Origin: Haloarcula rubripromontorii
GTDB taxonomy: Archaea > Halobacteriota > Halobacteria > Halobacteriales > Haloarculaceae
Direction: 5' to 3'
Assembly: GCF_001280425.1 (NCBI RefSeq)
Contig: NZ_LIUF01000002.1
Coordinates: 248,001-312,000, forward strand
DNA: 64,000 nt
The number at the start of each line of letters is the position of its first letter. The first letter of the stretch is position 1. Below, piece by piece: positions 26,922-34,736 of the stretch. The notes under the pieces are model-generated. The model did not search any database. It had not been told where the DNA came from and saw nothing but the letters and a program-made list of their open reading frames with translations. Position numbers and translations under genes: made by a program.

Positions 26922-27512
26922 TTACTTGCCCTTGCCGCGGTTGCTGCGCAGCGACGGCCGGGTCTTCTCACTGCCCTTGCCCTTGCCGCCGAGGCCGCGG
27001 TTGCGGCGGCCGGCACCGGTCAGGCCGCGGAAGACGCGGTCGGCCTGGTCGTCGGCACAGATCCACGACAGGTCGTCGTCGTTCTGGATGGCCGGGTGGT
27101 TCGGGTCGATGAGGATGACTTCGTGCCACTTCTGGCGGCCGTCCTGACCGACGGAGTAGCTGTTGAGCACGCGCAGGTTCGGGAAGGTACGGGAGGCGCG
27201 TTCCTCGGCGACGCGCTGGATGTCCTTCCGGCGGGTGATGCGCGTGACACCCTGACGCTTGGAGCGGCGACCGGCCTTGTGTCGCTGTTTGCGTGCGCTG
27301 CCCTTCCGGACTGAGACGCGGGCGACGACGACGCCCTGTTTCGCCTTGTAGCCCTGCGAGCGAGCCTTGTCGAGGCGGGTCGGGCGCTCGATGCGCTCGA
27401 CGGCCCCTTCGTCGCGCCACTCCTGCTGGCGCTGCCACTGTAGTTCTGCGAGCTGTCCGTCGCCCGGGTTCTTCCAGGCGTCTCGAATGTACGAATATGC
27501 GCTTCGTGCCAT
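26922..27512 (-). CDS. rpl15e: 50S ribosomal protein L15e
   Basis: The 196-residue protein matches archaeal/eukaryotic L15e: start MARSAYSYIRDAW, the basic core VVVARVSVRKGSARKQRHK, the YSVGQDGRQKWHEVILIDP region and a basic Gly/Arg tail. It is a rare basic protein in an otherwise acidic proteome, as expected for rRNA binding. It stands alone. Its likely promoter (gtttaaga, about 27636-27643 on the opposite strand) would give a leader of ~100 bases containing two hairpins. Confidence 0.97.
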   Translation of the reverse strand: MARSAYSYIRDAWKNPGDGQLAELQWQRQQEWRDEGAVERIERPTRLDKARSQGYKAKQGVVVARVSVRKGSARKQRHKAGRRSKRQGVTRITRRKDIQRVAEERASRTFPNLRVLNSYSVGQDGRQKWHEVILIDPNHPAIQNDDDLSWICADDQADRVFRGLTGAGRRNRGLGGKGKGSEKTRPSLRSNRGKGK

Positions 27513-27542
27513 ATGTATTCACCACGGGCGTTGCGTGGTTCA

Positions 27543-27582
27543 AGTCGCGTCTGCGACTCACATCCCGACCTGCACACGCAGG
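27543..27582. other. Two small hairpins in the rpl15e leader
   Basis: AGTCGC-GTCT-GCGACT (27543-27558) and CCTGC-ACAC-GCAGG (27569-27582) lie 31-70 bases before the L15e start codon. If transcription starts near 27612, both would form in the 5' leader. The role in autoregulation is speculative. Confidence 0.4.
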
Positions 27583-27768
27583 TGCCCGCTGGTGCCCGTC
27601 GTCCAGCGAGTTACCCCGGAGTTTGCCGTTCGGACTCTTAAACGGTTCGGACCTGACCAACGGATGTGAGCCGGTCACGCAGAGACGCGACCGCTGAAAA
27701 CGTCGGATATCTGTAGTTTAGCAACACAAATCGTTAAGTTGTTCCCAGCCAGAGAGTCATGTATTACC

Positions 27769-29715
27769 ATGACAGACCTTGGTGGCTTTCAGGACCATGT
27801 GGCGCGAATCGACCTTGGGGACGGGAACGTAGCCTACGAAGGTATTGACGAAGAAGACGCGAAAAAGTATATCGGTGCGCGAGGGCTCGGCGTGAAATAC
27901 GTCTTCGATCAGGGGCCAGACGTGGACCCGCTGGGGCCGGACAACCTGCTGGCGTTCATGAACGGGCCGCTGACGGGGACACAGGTGACGATGAGCGGGC
28001 GTATCGCCATCTGTACGAAGTCGCCGCTGACGGGGACGGTCACTGATTCTCACCACGGCGGCTGGTCGGGGGCGCGGCTGAAGTGGTCGGGCTTCGACGG
28101 ACTGCTGTTCGAAGGGCAGGCTGACGAGCCGGTGTACGCGCTCGTCGAAGACGGCGAGGTGGAACTGCGCGATGCCTCGCACCTCTGGGGCCAGGGCGTC
28201 CACGACACCATCGACGACCTCGAAGCCGAAATCGAGGGCGGCTCGCTGGGCAAGAATCTCTCCGTGATGGCCATCGGCCAGGGCGGCGAAAACGAGGTCA
28301 AATACGCCTGTATCGTCAACGAGGACGACCGCGCGTCGGGCCGCGGTGGCACCGGCTGTGTGATGGGCAACAAGAACCTCAAAGCCGTCGTCGTCAAGTC
28401 CAGCACCCGGATGCCCAAGCCGAAGGATCAGGAGACGTTCCAGGAGGGCCACAAGCAGGCGATGCAGGTAATCCAGGAATCCGACGTGACCGCGCCCAAC
28501 GAGGGCGGCCTGTCGATGTACGGCACGAACGTCCTGATGAACCTCACGGAGGAGATGGACGGTCTCCCGACGAAGAACGCGAAGTACTCATCGACGCGGT
28601 CGTACTCGGACGCCGAGGGCGACGGCGAGCGCATCATCGACTCGGAGAACGTCTCCGGCGAGAACGTCCGGGAGAACATTCTGGTCGACGAGCCGACCTG
28701 TCACTCCTGTCCGGTCGCCTGCAAGAAGGAGGTCGAGGTGCAGGCGATGCACAAGGGCGAGGAGATGAACGTCCGCACCGAATCCTACGAGTACGAGTCC
28801 GCGTGGGCGCTCGGCCCGAACTCCGGCCACGTCGAACGCGACAAGATAGCCGTGATGCTCGAACGGTGTAACGACGTGGGCGTCGACACCATCGATGTCG
28901 GCAACACGATGGCGATGGCGATGGAGATGACCGAGGAGGGCAAACTCGACGACCTCGGCGACGGCCTGGACTGGGGCGACGCCGACACGATGATCGATAT
29001 GATCGATATGATCGCCCACCGTGAGACTGAACTCGCGGACCACCTCGCCGAGGGGCCGGACCACCTCGCCGAGGAGTTCGACGCCCACACCAACTCCCTC
29101 GCGGTCAAGGGACAGACGATGGCCGCCTACGACCCGCGCTGCATGAAGGGGATGGCAATCGGCTACGCCACCTCGAACCGCGGCGCGTGTCACCTGCGCG
29201 GCTACACGCCGGCGGCCGAGATTCTCGGCATCCCGGAGAAGGTCGACCCGCGAGAGTGGGAGGGGAAAGGCGAGCTGTGTGCCACCTTCCAGGACCTCCA
29301 CGCGATCAGTGACTCCTTCGACATCTGCAAGTTCAACGCCTTCGCCGAAGGCATCGAGGAGTACGTCCTGCAGTACAACGGCATGACCGGGCTGGACGTG
29401 AGTGAGGAAGAGCTGATGGAGGCCGGCGAGCGCATCTACAACCTCGAACGCTACTACAACAACCTCGCGGGCTTCGACGGGTCCGACGACGACCTGCCAA
29501 ACCGGTTCGTCGAAGGCGACGAGCACGCGATGCCGGCGCAGGGCGGTTCCGAGGGCGAACTCGCGGAGCTCTCGAAGATGAAAGACGAGTACTACGAGGT
29601 GCGTGACTGGGAGAACGGTGTCGTTCCCGACGAGAAGCTCGACGAACTGGGTATCGACATCGGCCCCGGAACCGGCGTCAGTTCCGGCGGCGCAGCGGCA
29701 CCGAGCGACGACTGA
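27769..29715 (+). CDS. Aldehyde ferredoxin oxidoreductase (tungsten AOR family)
   Basis: The 648-residue protein has the AOR N-terminal domain with GARGLG (37-42) and the bis-tungstopterin region (GPLTGT, SPLTGTVTDSHHGG, ASGRGGTG). The [4Fe-4S] ligands are CHSCPVAC (Cys311, 314, 318) and the later Cys in FDICKF. It oxidises aldehydes to acids with ferredoxin as acceptor, using a tungsten or molybdenum pterin cofactor. ATG 27769 follows a cgttaagttg promoter element by ~30 bases; the frame extends ten codons upstream. A MoaD-like gene and a SAMP3-like gene lie 1.6-2.3 kb downstream and may supply pterin sulfur. Confidence 0.93.
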   Translation: MTDLGGFQDHVARIDLGDGNVAYEGIDEEDAKKYIGARGLGVKYVFDQGPDVDPLGPDNLLAFMNGPLTGTQVTMSGRIAICTKSPLTGTVTDSHHGGWSGARLKWSGFDGLLFEGQADEPVYALVEDGEVELRDASHLWGQGVHDTIDDLEAEIEGGSLGKNLSVMAIGQGGENEVKYACIVNEDDRASGRGGTGCVMGNKNLKAVVVKSSTRMPKPKDQETFQEGHKQAMQVIQESDVTAPNEGGLSMYGTNVLMNLTEEMDGLPTKNAKYSSTRSYSDAEGDGERIIDSENVSGENVRENILVDEPTCHSCPVACKKEVEVQAMHKGEEMNVRTESYEYESAWALGPNSGHVERDKIAVMLERCNDVGVDTIDVGNTMAMAMEMTEEGKLDDLGDGLDWGDADTMIDMIDMIAHRETELADHLAEGPDHLAEEFDAHTNSLAVKGQTMAAYDPRCMKGMAIGYATSNRGACHLRGYTPAAEILGIPEKVDPREWEGKGELCATFQDLHAISDSFDICKFNAFAEGIEEYVLQYNGMTGLDVSEEELMEAGERIYNLERYYNNLAGFDGSDDDLPNRFVEGDEHAMPAQGGSEGELAELSKMKDEYYEVRDWENGVVPDEKLDELGIDIGPGTGVSSGGAAAPSDD

Positions 29716-29751
29716 GACGGCACCGGCCGCCGAACACATTTCAGTTCTCTA

Positions 29752-30117
29752 ATGCGCAAGGAAGATATCGACGACTTCGAATTTCAGGTAGAGTCTCGAC
29801 TGACCAGCCACGGCGTTTACGTCACCGATTTCGCCGACGAGGGCGACACGTACCGGCTCACCTACGAGTCGATTTCGGCCGACGAGGCGGCCGTCATCCC
29901 CCATCGGGAGATCGGCCGCGTCATCAACGTCTTCCGGGACCTCCACGCTGACGACTGGTCCGGGGTCGACATCGAGGCGACCGTGACGGATCTTGAGGAC
30001 ACTGAACTCGGCGAGTGGTCGGTCGACAGCGAGTGGATCGACGACCTCGAAAACGGCGACCTCTCGGAGACGGATTTCTCCCAGCGCGTGCTGGAGACGA
30101 TTACGGTGCGGAGCTGA
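29752..30117 (+). CDS. Hypothetical acidic protein
   Basis: The 121-residue acidic protein starts 36 bases after the AOR stop on the same strand, so it may be co-transcribed. It has an alpha/beta pattern (FEFQVESRL, YRLTYESI, HREIGRVINVFRDL) and an acidic C-terminus. I do not recognise a family, and no catalytic motif is visible. Conservation beside AOR genes in other haloarchaea would be the main clue to its job. Confidence 0.68.
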   Translation: MRKEDIDDFEFQVESRLTSHGVYVTDFADEGDTYRLTYESISADEAAVIPHREIGRVINVFRDLHADDWSGVDIEATVTDLEDTELGEWSVDSEWIDDLENGDLSETDFSQRVLETITVRS

Positions 30118-30131
30118 CCGCCAGCACGTCG

Positions 30132-30500
30132 TTACGGGGCGGAGTTGATTGCCAGCACGTCCCTGATTTCAAGCGTCGTCTCGAACTCCTCGCTTCTGTC
30201 AAGCCGCCGTCCGTCGCGCTCGAACTGGGCGGCGTGGGCTCGCCGAACCGCGTCCTGTTCGCGGTCGCTCAGGTCGAGTTCTGTGCCGATACTGTCCCAG
30301 TGGCCCGATTCGGCACAGACGTAATCGGCCTCTCTGGGGCCGCTGATGCGTTCGTACTCCCTGTGGTAGGTCGCGCGGTTCTCCCGGAGATACGTCTGGA
30401 CCCGTTCCAGCAGGTCGGGGAGCTGGTCGAGTGGAATGCTCGCACGCGTGCCGGCCAGCAGGATGATCTGCCCCTCGATTGGGTACGACGAGTCAGCCAT
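30132..30500 (-). CDS. Hypothetical acidic protein
   Basis: The 122-residue protein begins with a hydrophobic strand (GQIILLAGTRASIPLDQLPDLLERVQTYL) and continues with helices ending at ETTLEIRDVLAINSAP. It has two possible halves but no recognised domain. It follows the 84-residue MoaD-related gene by ten bases on the same strand, so the two are likely co-transcribed. Confidence 0.66.
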   Translation of the reverse strand: MADSSYPIEGQIILLAGTRASIPLDQLPDLLERVQTYLRENRATYHREYERISGPREADYVCAESGHWDSIGTELDLSDREQDAVRRAHAAQFERDGRRLDRSEEFETTLEIRDVLAINSAP

Positions 30501-30510
30501 CGCTGCCCGG

Positions 30511-30765
30511 TCAGCCGCCCGCTCGCATCGCTTTCTGTGCGAACTTCTCGATGAGCGGCTCCAGTGTCTCCGGCTCGCCGTCGAACTCGATCGTCACCTC
30601 GTTGAGCTGCAGGCTCGGGCCGATGGCGACTTTCTCCTCCGAGAGTGTCGCCGCCCAGCCGTCGCCTTCGACGGTCGCGTCGCCGCGTTGCTCGCCGCCG
30701 AGGTTCTCCAGATACCCGATAGCGGCTCGAACCGAGATGCCGCGAAAACTCCGTTCACGCTCCAT
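30511..30765 (-). CDS. Small protein, possibly MoaD-related C-terminal-domain type
   Basis: The 84-residue protein (MERERSFRGISVRAAIGYLENLGG) has a beta-beta-alpha pattern with VTIEFDGEPETLEPLIEKFAQKAMRAGG at the end. It resembles the small archaeal domain described as MoaD-related (recalled weakly). The nearby true MoaD/SAMP genes make this plausible. It ends in Gly-Gly, which is noted but not proof of a ubiquitin-like role. ATG 30765 was preferred to 30828. Confidence 0.6.
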   Translation of the reverse strand: MERERSFRGISVRAAIGYLENLGGEQRGDATVEGDGWAATLSEEKVAIGPSLQLNEVTIEFDGEPETLEPLIEKFAQKAMRAGG

Positions 30766-30873
30766 CGTGTGGTCGTTACGGGTGCGGTCGTCTAAACCTA
30801 TCGGCGGCCCTGTGCTGTTGTGACACACCCGCGCTATCTCGGCTGCGGGCCACCGCTCCCGGATGGATACGGC

Positions 30874-31242
30874 CTACCCCGGACGGATACCGTCGTCGAC
30901 GATGCGGGCGTTGCGCTCGCGGTTGATGCGCTCGTCCAGGTCCTCGTGGTCGTAAATCTGGGCGATGACGGCGGCGTGGAGGTCGCGCCAGGCCATCGCG
31001 TAGATGGGCGACTGGCCCCAGGCCCGGAGTTCGACGACGTACTCGTCGTAGGCCTCCCACCGACTCTCGAACTGTTCGATGTGGTCGACGACGGCACTGG
31101 CCGGCTCTTCGGAGTTGAGCGCGGCGTTGAGTTCCCGCTCCCACCCGCCGACGGCCTGTTCCATATCGCGTTTCGTGTCCTCGCTGTCCGGCGGCAGCGA
31201 GTCGACAATCCCGGACGGAATTCCCAGTTCGATATCGTCCAT
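30874..31242 (-). CDS. Hypothetical helical protein
   Basis: The 122-residue acidic protein is predicted mainly alpha-helical (KRDMEQAVGGWERELNAAL, HIEQFESRWEAYDEYVVEL, AWRDLHAAVIAQIYDHEDLDERINRER). No family is recognised. The frame is open upstream to 31545 but enters sequence antisense to the MoaD-like gene, so ATG 31242 is preferred. It is divergent from that gene, and a perfect 12-base palindrome lies between their starts. Confidence 0.66.
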   Translation of the reverse strand: MDDIELGIPSGIVDSLPPDSEDTKRDMEQAVGGWERELNAALNSEEPASAVVDHIEQFESRWEAYDEYVVELRAWGQSPIYAMAWRDLHAAVIAQIYDHEDLDERINRERNARIVDDGIRPG

Positions 31243-31284
31243 ATCGCCACACAGAGTTCGCCGCAAATAAACCCCAGCGATGGG

Positions 31285-31296
31285 CGAACATGTTCG
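31285..31296. promoter_or_regulatory. Perfect 12-base palindrome in a divergent promoter
   Basis: CGAACATGTTCG lies in the 91-base gap between the helical hypothetical gene (start 31242, minus) and the MoaD-like gene (start 31334, plus). It is 43 and 38 bases from the two starts, a good position for a shared operator. Confidence 0.4.
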
Positions 31297-31333
31297 TCTC
31301 CACTGATTTGTAGGGGCAGGGTGTAGCGCACGT

Positions 31334-31735
31334 ATGAGCAGTGAGACACTGGAACGGCAGACCTCGGATCCGGCCCTGACCACCGTCGAGGTCAGGTGTA
31401 CCGGCCACGTTCGTCGAGTCGTCGGCGAACCGTCGCTCTCGTTCACCTTCGAAGGGAACACGCTACGTGACTTCCTCGATGCGTTCTTCCGGGAGTACGA
31501 TGTGAGCGAGATGCTCATCGCAGAAACCGAGGCCGACGCCACCACTGAGGGCTGGGCTCCGGAGATGGCGGACCTGCCGGGCGACTGGGCGAAAAACCCC
31601 GAAGGCGAACAGACCAGATGTTACGCGCGAGTGGCGGTCAACGGTGAGTTCAACGAACATCTCGACGGACTGGACACAGAATTAGAAGCCGACGACCGCG
31701 TCGGATTGATGTTCCCGTTCATCTTCTGCTGTTGA
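31334..31735 (+). CDS. MoaD/ThiS-like protein ending in Cys-Cys
   Basis: The 133-residue protein shows the ubiquitin-like order VEVRCTG (strand 1), LSFTFEGNTLRDFLDAFF (strand 2 and helix), an inserted acidic segment (about 60-95), ARVAVNGEF (strand 3) and LEADDRVGLMFPF (final strands). The end is FPFIFCC where MoaD, ThiS and SAMP proteins have PPVAGG or similar. A Gly-Gly end is needed for adenylation by E1 enzymes, so this protein may not use UbaA, or may use its cysteines directly as sulfur or metal ligands. It faces the SAMP3-like gene, whose end lies 24 bases away (convergent). Confidence 0.75.
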   Translation: MSSETLERQTSDPALTTVEVRCTGHVRRVVGEPSLSFTFEGNTLRDFLDAFFREYDVSEMLIAETEADATTEGWAPEMADLPGDWAKNPEGEQTRCYARVAVNGEFNEHLDGLDTELEADDRVGLMFPFIFCC

Positions 31736-31759
31736 TTCGGGAACCGACTGTAGAAGGAC

Positions 31760-32032
31760 TTACCCCCCGGCAACTGGCGGAAACACGCTGAGTTCGTCCC
31801 CGTCTTCCAGTGCGGTCTCTAGTCCGTCGAGATGTGTGATGTCCGTTCCGTTCAGGAGAATTGTCAGGTACTCCCGGAGTTCGCCGTCCTCGAACAGGTC
31901 CATCTCTGTGAACTCTTCGGAGAGCTGTCGGAGCACGTCGCCGGCCTGCAGGTCGCTTTCGTACTCGCGGTGAACCGTTTTCTGTCCGACGGCTTCCCGG
32001 AAGTTGGCGAAAAACCGCAGCTCGATTTGCAT
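31760..32032 (-). CDS. Ubiquitin-like small archaeal modifier protein, SAMP3-like
   Basis: The 90-residue protein has a MoaD beta-grasp fold (MQIELRFFANFREAVGQK, ILLNGTDITHLDG, DGDELSVFPPVAGG) and the required C-terminal Gly-Gly. It resembles Haloferax SAMP3 more than SAMP1 or SAMP2, especially at the start and in HLDGLETALEDGD. Such proteins are adenylated by UbaA and then joined to lysines or used as sulfur carriers for molybdopterin-type cofactors. A gatttaag TATA box ~29 bases upstream indicates a leaderless transcript. Confidence 0.9.
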   Translation of the reverse strand: MQIELRFFANFREAVGQKTVHREYESDLQAGDVLRQLSEEFTEMDLFEDGELREYLTILLNGTDITHLDGLETALEDGDELSVFPPVAGG

Positions 32033-32184
32033 ATCGCTGGGTTGGCGGTCGAGTGGCTTAAATCACAGCGCTCGGACCGCGTGCTTCGAACGAGAAACGG
32101 ATTTACTCGTTGTATGCAATCGATCATCGACCTCGAATTCCTATTCGATGAGAACGACTTCGACCCGTTTTAGCGTCCCAGTCC

Positions 32185-33159
32185 ATGACTCCGCATATGG
32201 AACGTGTGGTCGCAAGCGATGACCCGATGATAGCTGTCGACCGACTGCGAGCGGAACTTGACGCTGATGTCGTCGTCGCGGAGACTGGCGACGAGGACTC
32301 GCTCCGGGACGCCGCCGCCGGGGCAGCGGGACTCGTCGTGGACGTGAATACGCCGGTCACTGCCACGGTACTCGACGCACTGGACGACCTCAAGGTCGTC
32401 GCGAGAGCGGGCGTCGGTATCGACAACATCGACGTGGCCGCGGCGGCGGACAACGGCGTGACCGTCACGAACGTCCCCGAGTACTGTACCGATGAGGTCG
32501 CCACCCATACGGTGACGCTGCTGCTGGATTGCGTGCGGACGCTCACGGCCTACGACCGCGACGTTCGCGACGGTGGGTGGGGCTGGGAGCGAACCCGGCC
32601 GGTACATCGCGTCCGGGGTCAGACGCTGGGCCTCGTCTCCTTCGGTCCCATCGCACGGCGGGTACGCGACCAACTGCGGGGCTTTGATCTCGACGTGATC
32701 GCATACGACCCCTACGTCGACGCCGAGGAGATGGCCGATGCCGATGTTGAGAAAGTCACGCTTGAGACGCTGTACGACCGGGCCGACTACGTCTCTCTCC
32801 ACGCGCCGCTGACTGATGAGACGGCGGAGATGATAGACGCCGACGCCCTCGCGACGATGCGTGACCAGGCAATCCTCGTCAACACCGGTCGCGGCGGCCT
32901 CGTCGACGAAGCGGCGCTCCGGACGGCACTCGACGACGGTGAAATCGCGGCCGCTGGCCTCGACGTGCTGGCCGAGGAACCGCCGGCGGCGGACCACCCG
33001 CTGGTCGGGCTGGACAACTGTATCGTCACGCCACACGCGGCGTGGTACTCCGAGGAGGCCCGCGACGACCTGAACGCCGCTGTAGCGGCGAACCTCGAGG
33101 CTGCGCTGGCCGGCGAGACGCCACCGAACCGAATCGACCCGGAGACGGACTGGCTATAA
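32185..33159 (+). CDS. D-2-hydroxyacid dehydrogenase, CtBP-like
   Basis: The 324-residue protein has the NAD-binding region LGLVSFGPIARRV (about 148-160), the catalytic Arg in NTGRGGLVDE (about 234-243), Glu in DVLAEEPP and His in VTPHAAWYSEEA. The HAAWYS form is typical of C-terminal binding protein relatives, annotated widely in haloarchaea with unknown substrates. It reduces 2-keto acids or oxidises D-2-hydroxy acids using NAD(H). ATG 32197 is an alternative start. It is divergent from the SAMP3-like gene. Confidence 0.9.
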   Translation: MTPHMERVVASDDPMIAVDRLRAELDADVVVAETGDEDSLRDAAAGAAGLVVDVNTPVTATVLDALDDLKVVARAGVGIDNIDVAAAADNGVTVTNVPEYCTDEVATHTVTLLLDCVRTLTAYDRDVRDGGWGWERTRPVHRVRGQTLGLVSFGPIARRVRDQLRGFDLDVIAYDPYVDAEEMADADVEKVTLETLYDRADYVSLHAPLTDETAEMIDADALATMRDQAILVNTGRGGLVDEAALRTALDDGEIAAAGLDVLAEEPPAADHPLVGLDNCIVTPHAAWYSEEARDDLNAAVAANLEAALAGETPPNRIDPETDWL

Positions 33160-33222
33160 CGCGACGGGTACAGTCGGTCGCTGACACCGGTGCAACGGTC
33201 TCCGGCAAGTGGGTGACCGCGC

Positions 33223-33624
33223 TCAGCAGCGGAGGAATTCCCGACGCTCGTCGCCGAGAGCGCTTTGACCGGTCCCTGCCGTTTTGATATCCCGACCGAG
33301 ATTAGAGAGGTACGCGCGCAGCCCGGGGTCACAGGTCCCGACTGCTCGGGCCTGACGGTAATCACACCAGAGCGCGACCGGTAACAGCGGGGCCGCGAAC
33401 AGTCCGGAAAGCGTGACGCCCAACTGGAACGGGTGACCGGCCGGGACAGCGAGCCACGCAGCGGCCACGACCGCCCAGAACACCACCCCGTAGATGAGGG
33501 TGTGTCGCCAGTTGTGCGTCGGCAGTTCATATCCACGAACACGCGATGAAGATTTGTCCGACGTGCCGCCGGGAATCGGCTCACCCGGCGACTCGCCAGT
33601 AGATGGAGAGAGCGGACACGACAT
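33223..33624 (-). CDS. Small two-helix membrane protein
   Basis: The 133-residue protein has a polar start (MSCPLSPSTG), hydrophobic segments at about 45-63 and 70-88, and a cytosolic tail with CDYRQARAVGTCDPG. No family is recognised. ATG 33624 was chosen because the upstream 27 codons lack membrane-protein character and run into the divergent promoter of the HTH-10 gene. Confidence 0.68.
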   Translation of the reverse strand: MSCPLSPSTGESPGEPIPGGTSDKSSSRVRGYELPTHNWRHTLIYGVVFWAVVAAAWLAVPAGHPFQLGVTLSGLFAAPLLPVALWCDYRQARAVGTCDPGLRAYLSNLGRDIKTAGTGQSALGDERREFLRC

Positions 33625-33688
33625 ACTCTTTTCAAAACGTGCTTCGGTAATGACGGCTGGTTTGGCATACGCCGAACGAGCCAGTGTG

Positions 33689-33694
33689 TATAAA
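33689..33694 (+). promoter_or_regulatory. TATA box of the HTH-10 regulator gene
   Basis: The hexamer tataaa is centred ~28 bases before ATG 33720, which fits a leaderless transcript and supports that start over the upstream ATG at 33684. Confidence 0.65.
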
Positions 33695-33719
33695 CGGCTC
33701 GGCACGCAACGGGACGTAT

Positions 33720-34505
33720 ATGCGAGAGTTCATTTTCACGATCGACTACGAGCGGAACGTCGACCCTGTGATGGACGTGTTCATCGACCACCCGGAGATG
33801 CATTCCCGGACAATCGCGTGCAACGTCACGCGGGACGGAATGTGGCGGCTCGAACGCGTCGCCGGCCCGGAGGCTGCGCTCGAACAACTGGACGACGTGT
33901 ACGACGATCCCGTCCAGTGTACCGAGTGCATCGGGACCCGAAACTGTGAGACCGACTGGACGTACGAGGTCATCGGCTCTGACCCCGGCGTCCGGACGGT
34001 GTACAGCTACCGGTCAGAAGCCGGTGACTGTCACTCGATTCCGCGGCTAGCTATCGACCACGTCGGTCGCGGCGTCCTCGTGGAGACTGAACGCCGTGGG
34101 AGTCGGTGTGAGTGGCGGCTGCTCCTGTGCAGCGACGCCGGTGTCGACGGCCTGTTTGAGGAGATGAAAGCCGAACTCCGGGAGGGACTGACCGTCGAGT
34201 TCCGCCAGCTCAGCTCGCCCTCGTACTGGGTTGACGAGGCCGTGACGCTGGCTGAGCTGCCCCCCGAGCAACAGGCCGCCGTCGAGGCCGCTGTCGAACA
34301 CGGCTACTACCGGACGCCCCGGGACACTTCGCTCACCGACCTCGCCGAGACGCTTGACGTGTCGCGGTCGACGCTCCAGTACCGCCTCCAGCGGGCCGAG
34401 GCGTGGATCGTCCGGTCGTTCGTCACGCGGTCGATGGGGCCGGTTCAGGCCGACGAAGATGTCGCCGAGGGCGGACGCCTCCGCATCGGCCGCTCAGGCG
34501 TGTAA
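33720..34505 (+). CDS. HTH-10 family transcriptional regulator (Bat-like)
   Basis: The 261-residue protein starts MREFIFTIDYERNVDPVMDVF and has an N-terminal ACT-like or small-molecule domain (about 1-150). An HTH-10 follows at about 190-235 (LPPEQQAAVEAAVEHGYYRTPRD, then LAETLDVSRSTLQYRLQRAEAWIV). Cysteines in QCTECIGTRNCE (about 65-76) could bind metal or sense redox state. It has no PAS or GAF domain. Its target is unknown. It is divergent from a small membrane protein gene and precedes the TFB gene. Confidence 0.88.
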   Translation: MREFIFTIDYERNVDPVMDVFIDHPEMHSRTIACNVTRDGMWRLERVAGPEAALEQLDDVYDDPVQCTECIGTRNCETDWTYEVIGSDPGVRTVYSYRSEAGDCHSIPRLAIDHVGRGVLVETERRGSRCEWRLLLCSDAGVDGLFEEMKAELREGLTVEFRQLSSPSYWVDEAVTLAELPPEQQAAVEAAVEHGYYRTPRDTSLTDLAETLDVSRSTLQYRLQRAEAWIVRSFVTRSMGPVQADEDVAEGGRLRIGRSGV

Positions 34506-34736
34506 ACGTCGATATCCCATCCAGAACCGGGCCGAACTGCACTACCCGAATACTGCCGCGTCGCAGATCAGGACGAGATGACAGCGGACGGGGTGTCGTG
34601 CGCTGTGGCGCGTCGAACGTCACAGTTAGCTACCACTTATCCGGGGTTCGGCATGTGCCAAACGAGTCGTCATGGGGGATGCACCCCTATAATTGGGTAC
34701 GACCGCGGGCGTCCCACGCGCTCGCAGAAACACATC

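Noticed and set aside
27293-27697. A plus-strand 134-codon frame over the start of rpl15e.
   Set aside because: It is antisense to the very strong L15e gene and its leader.
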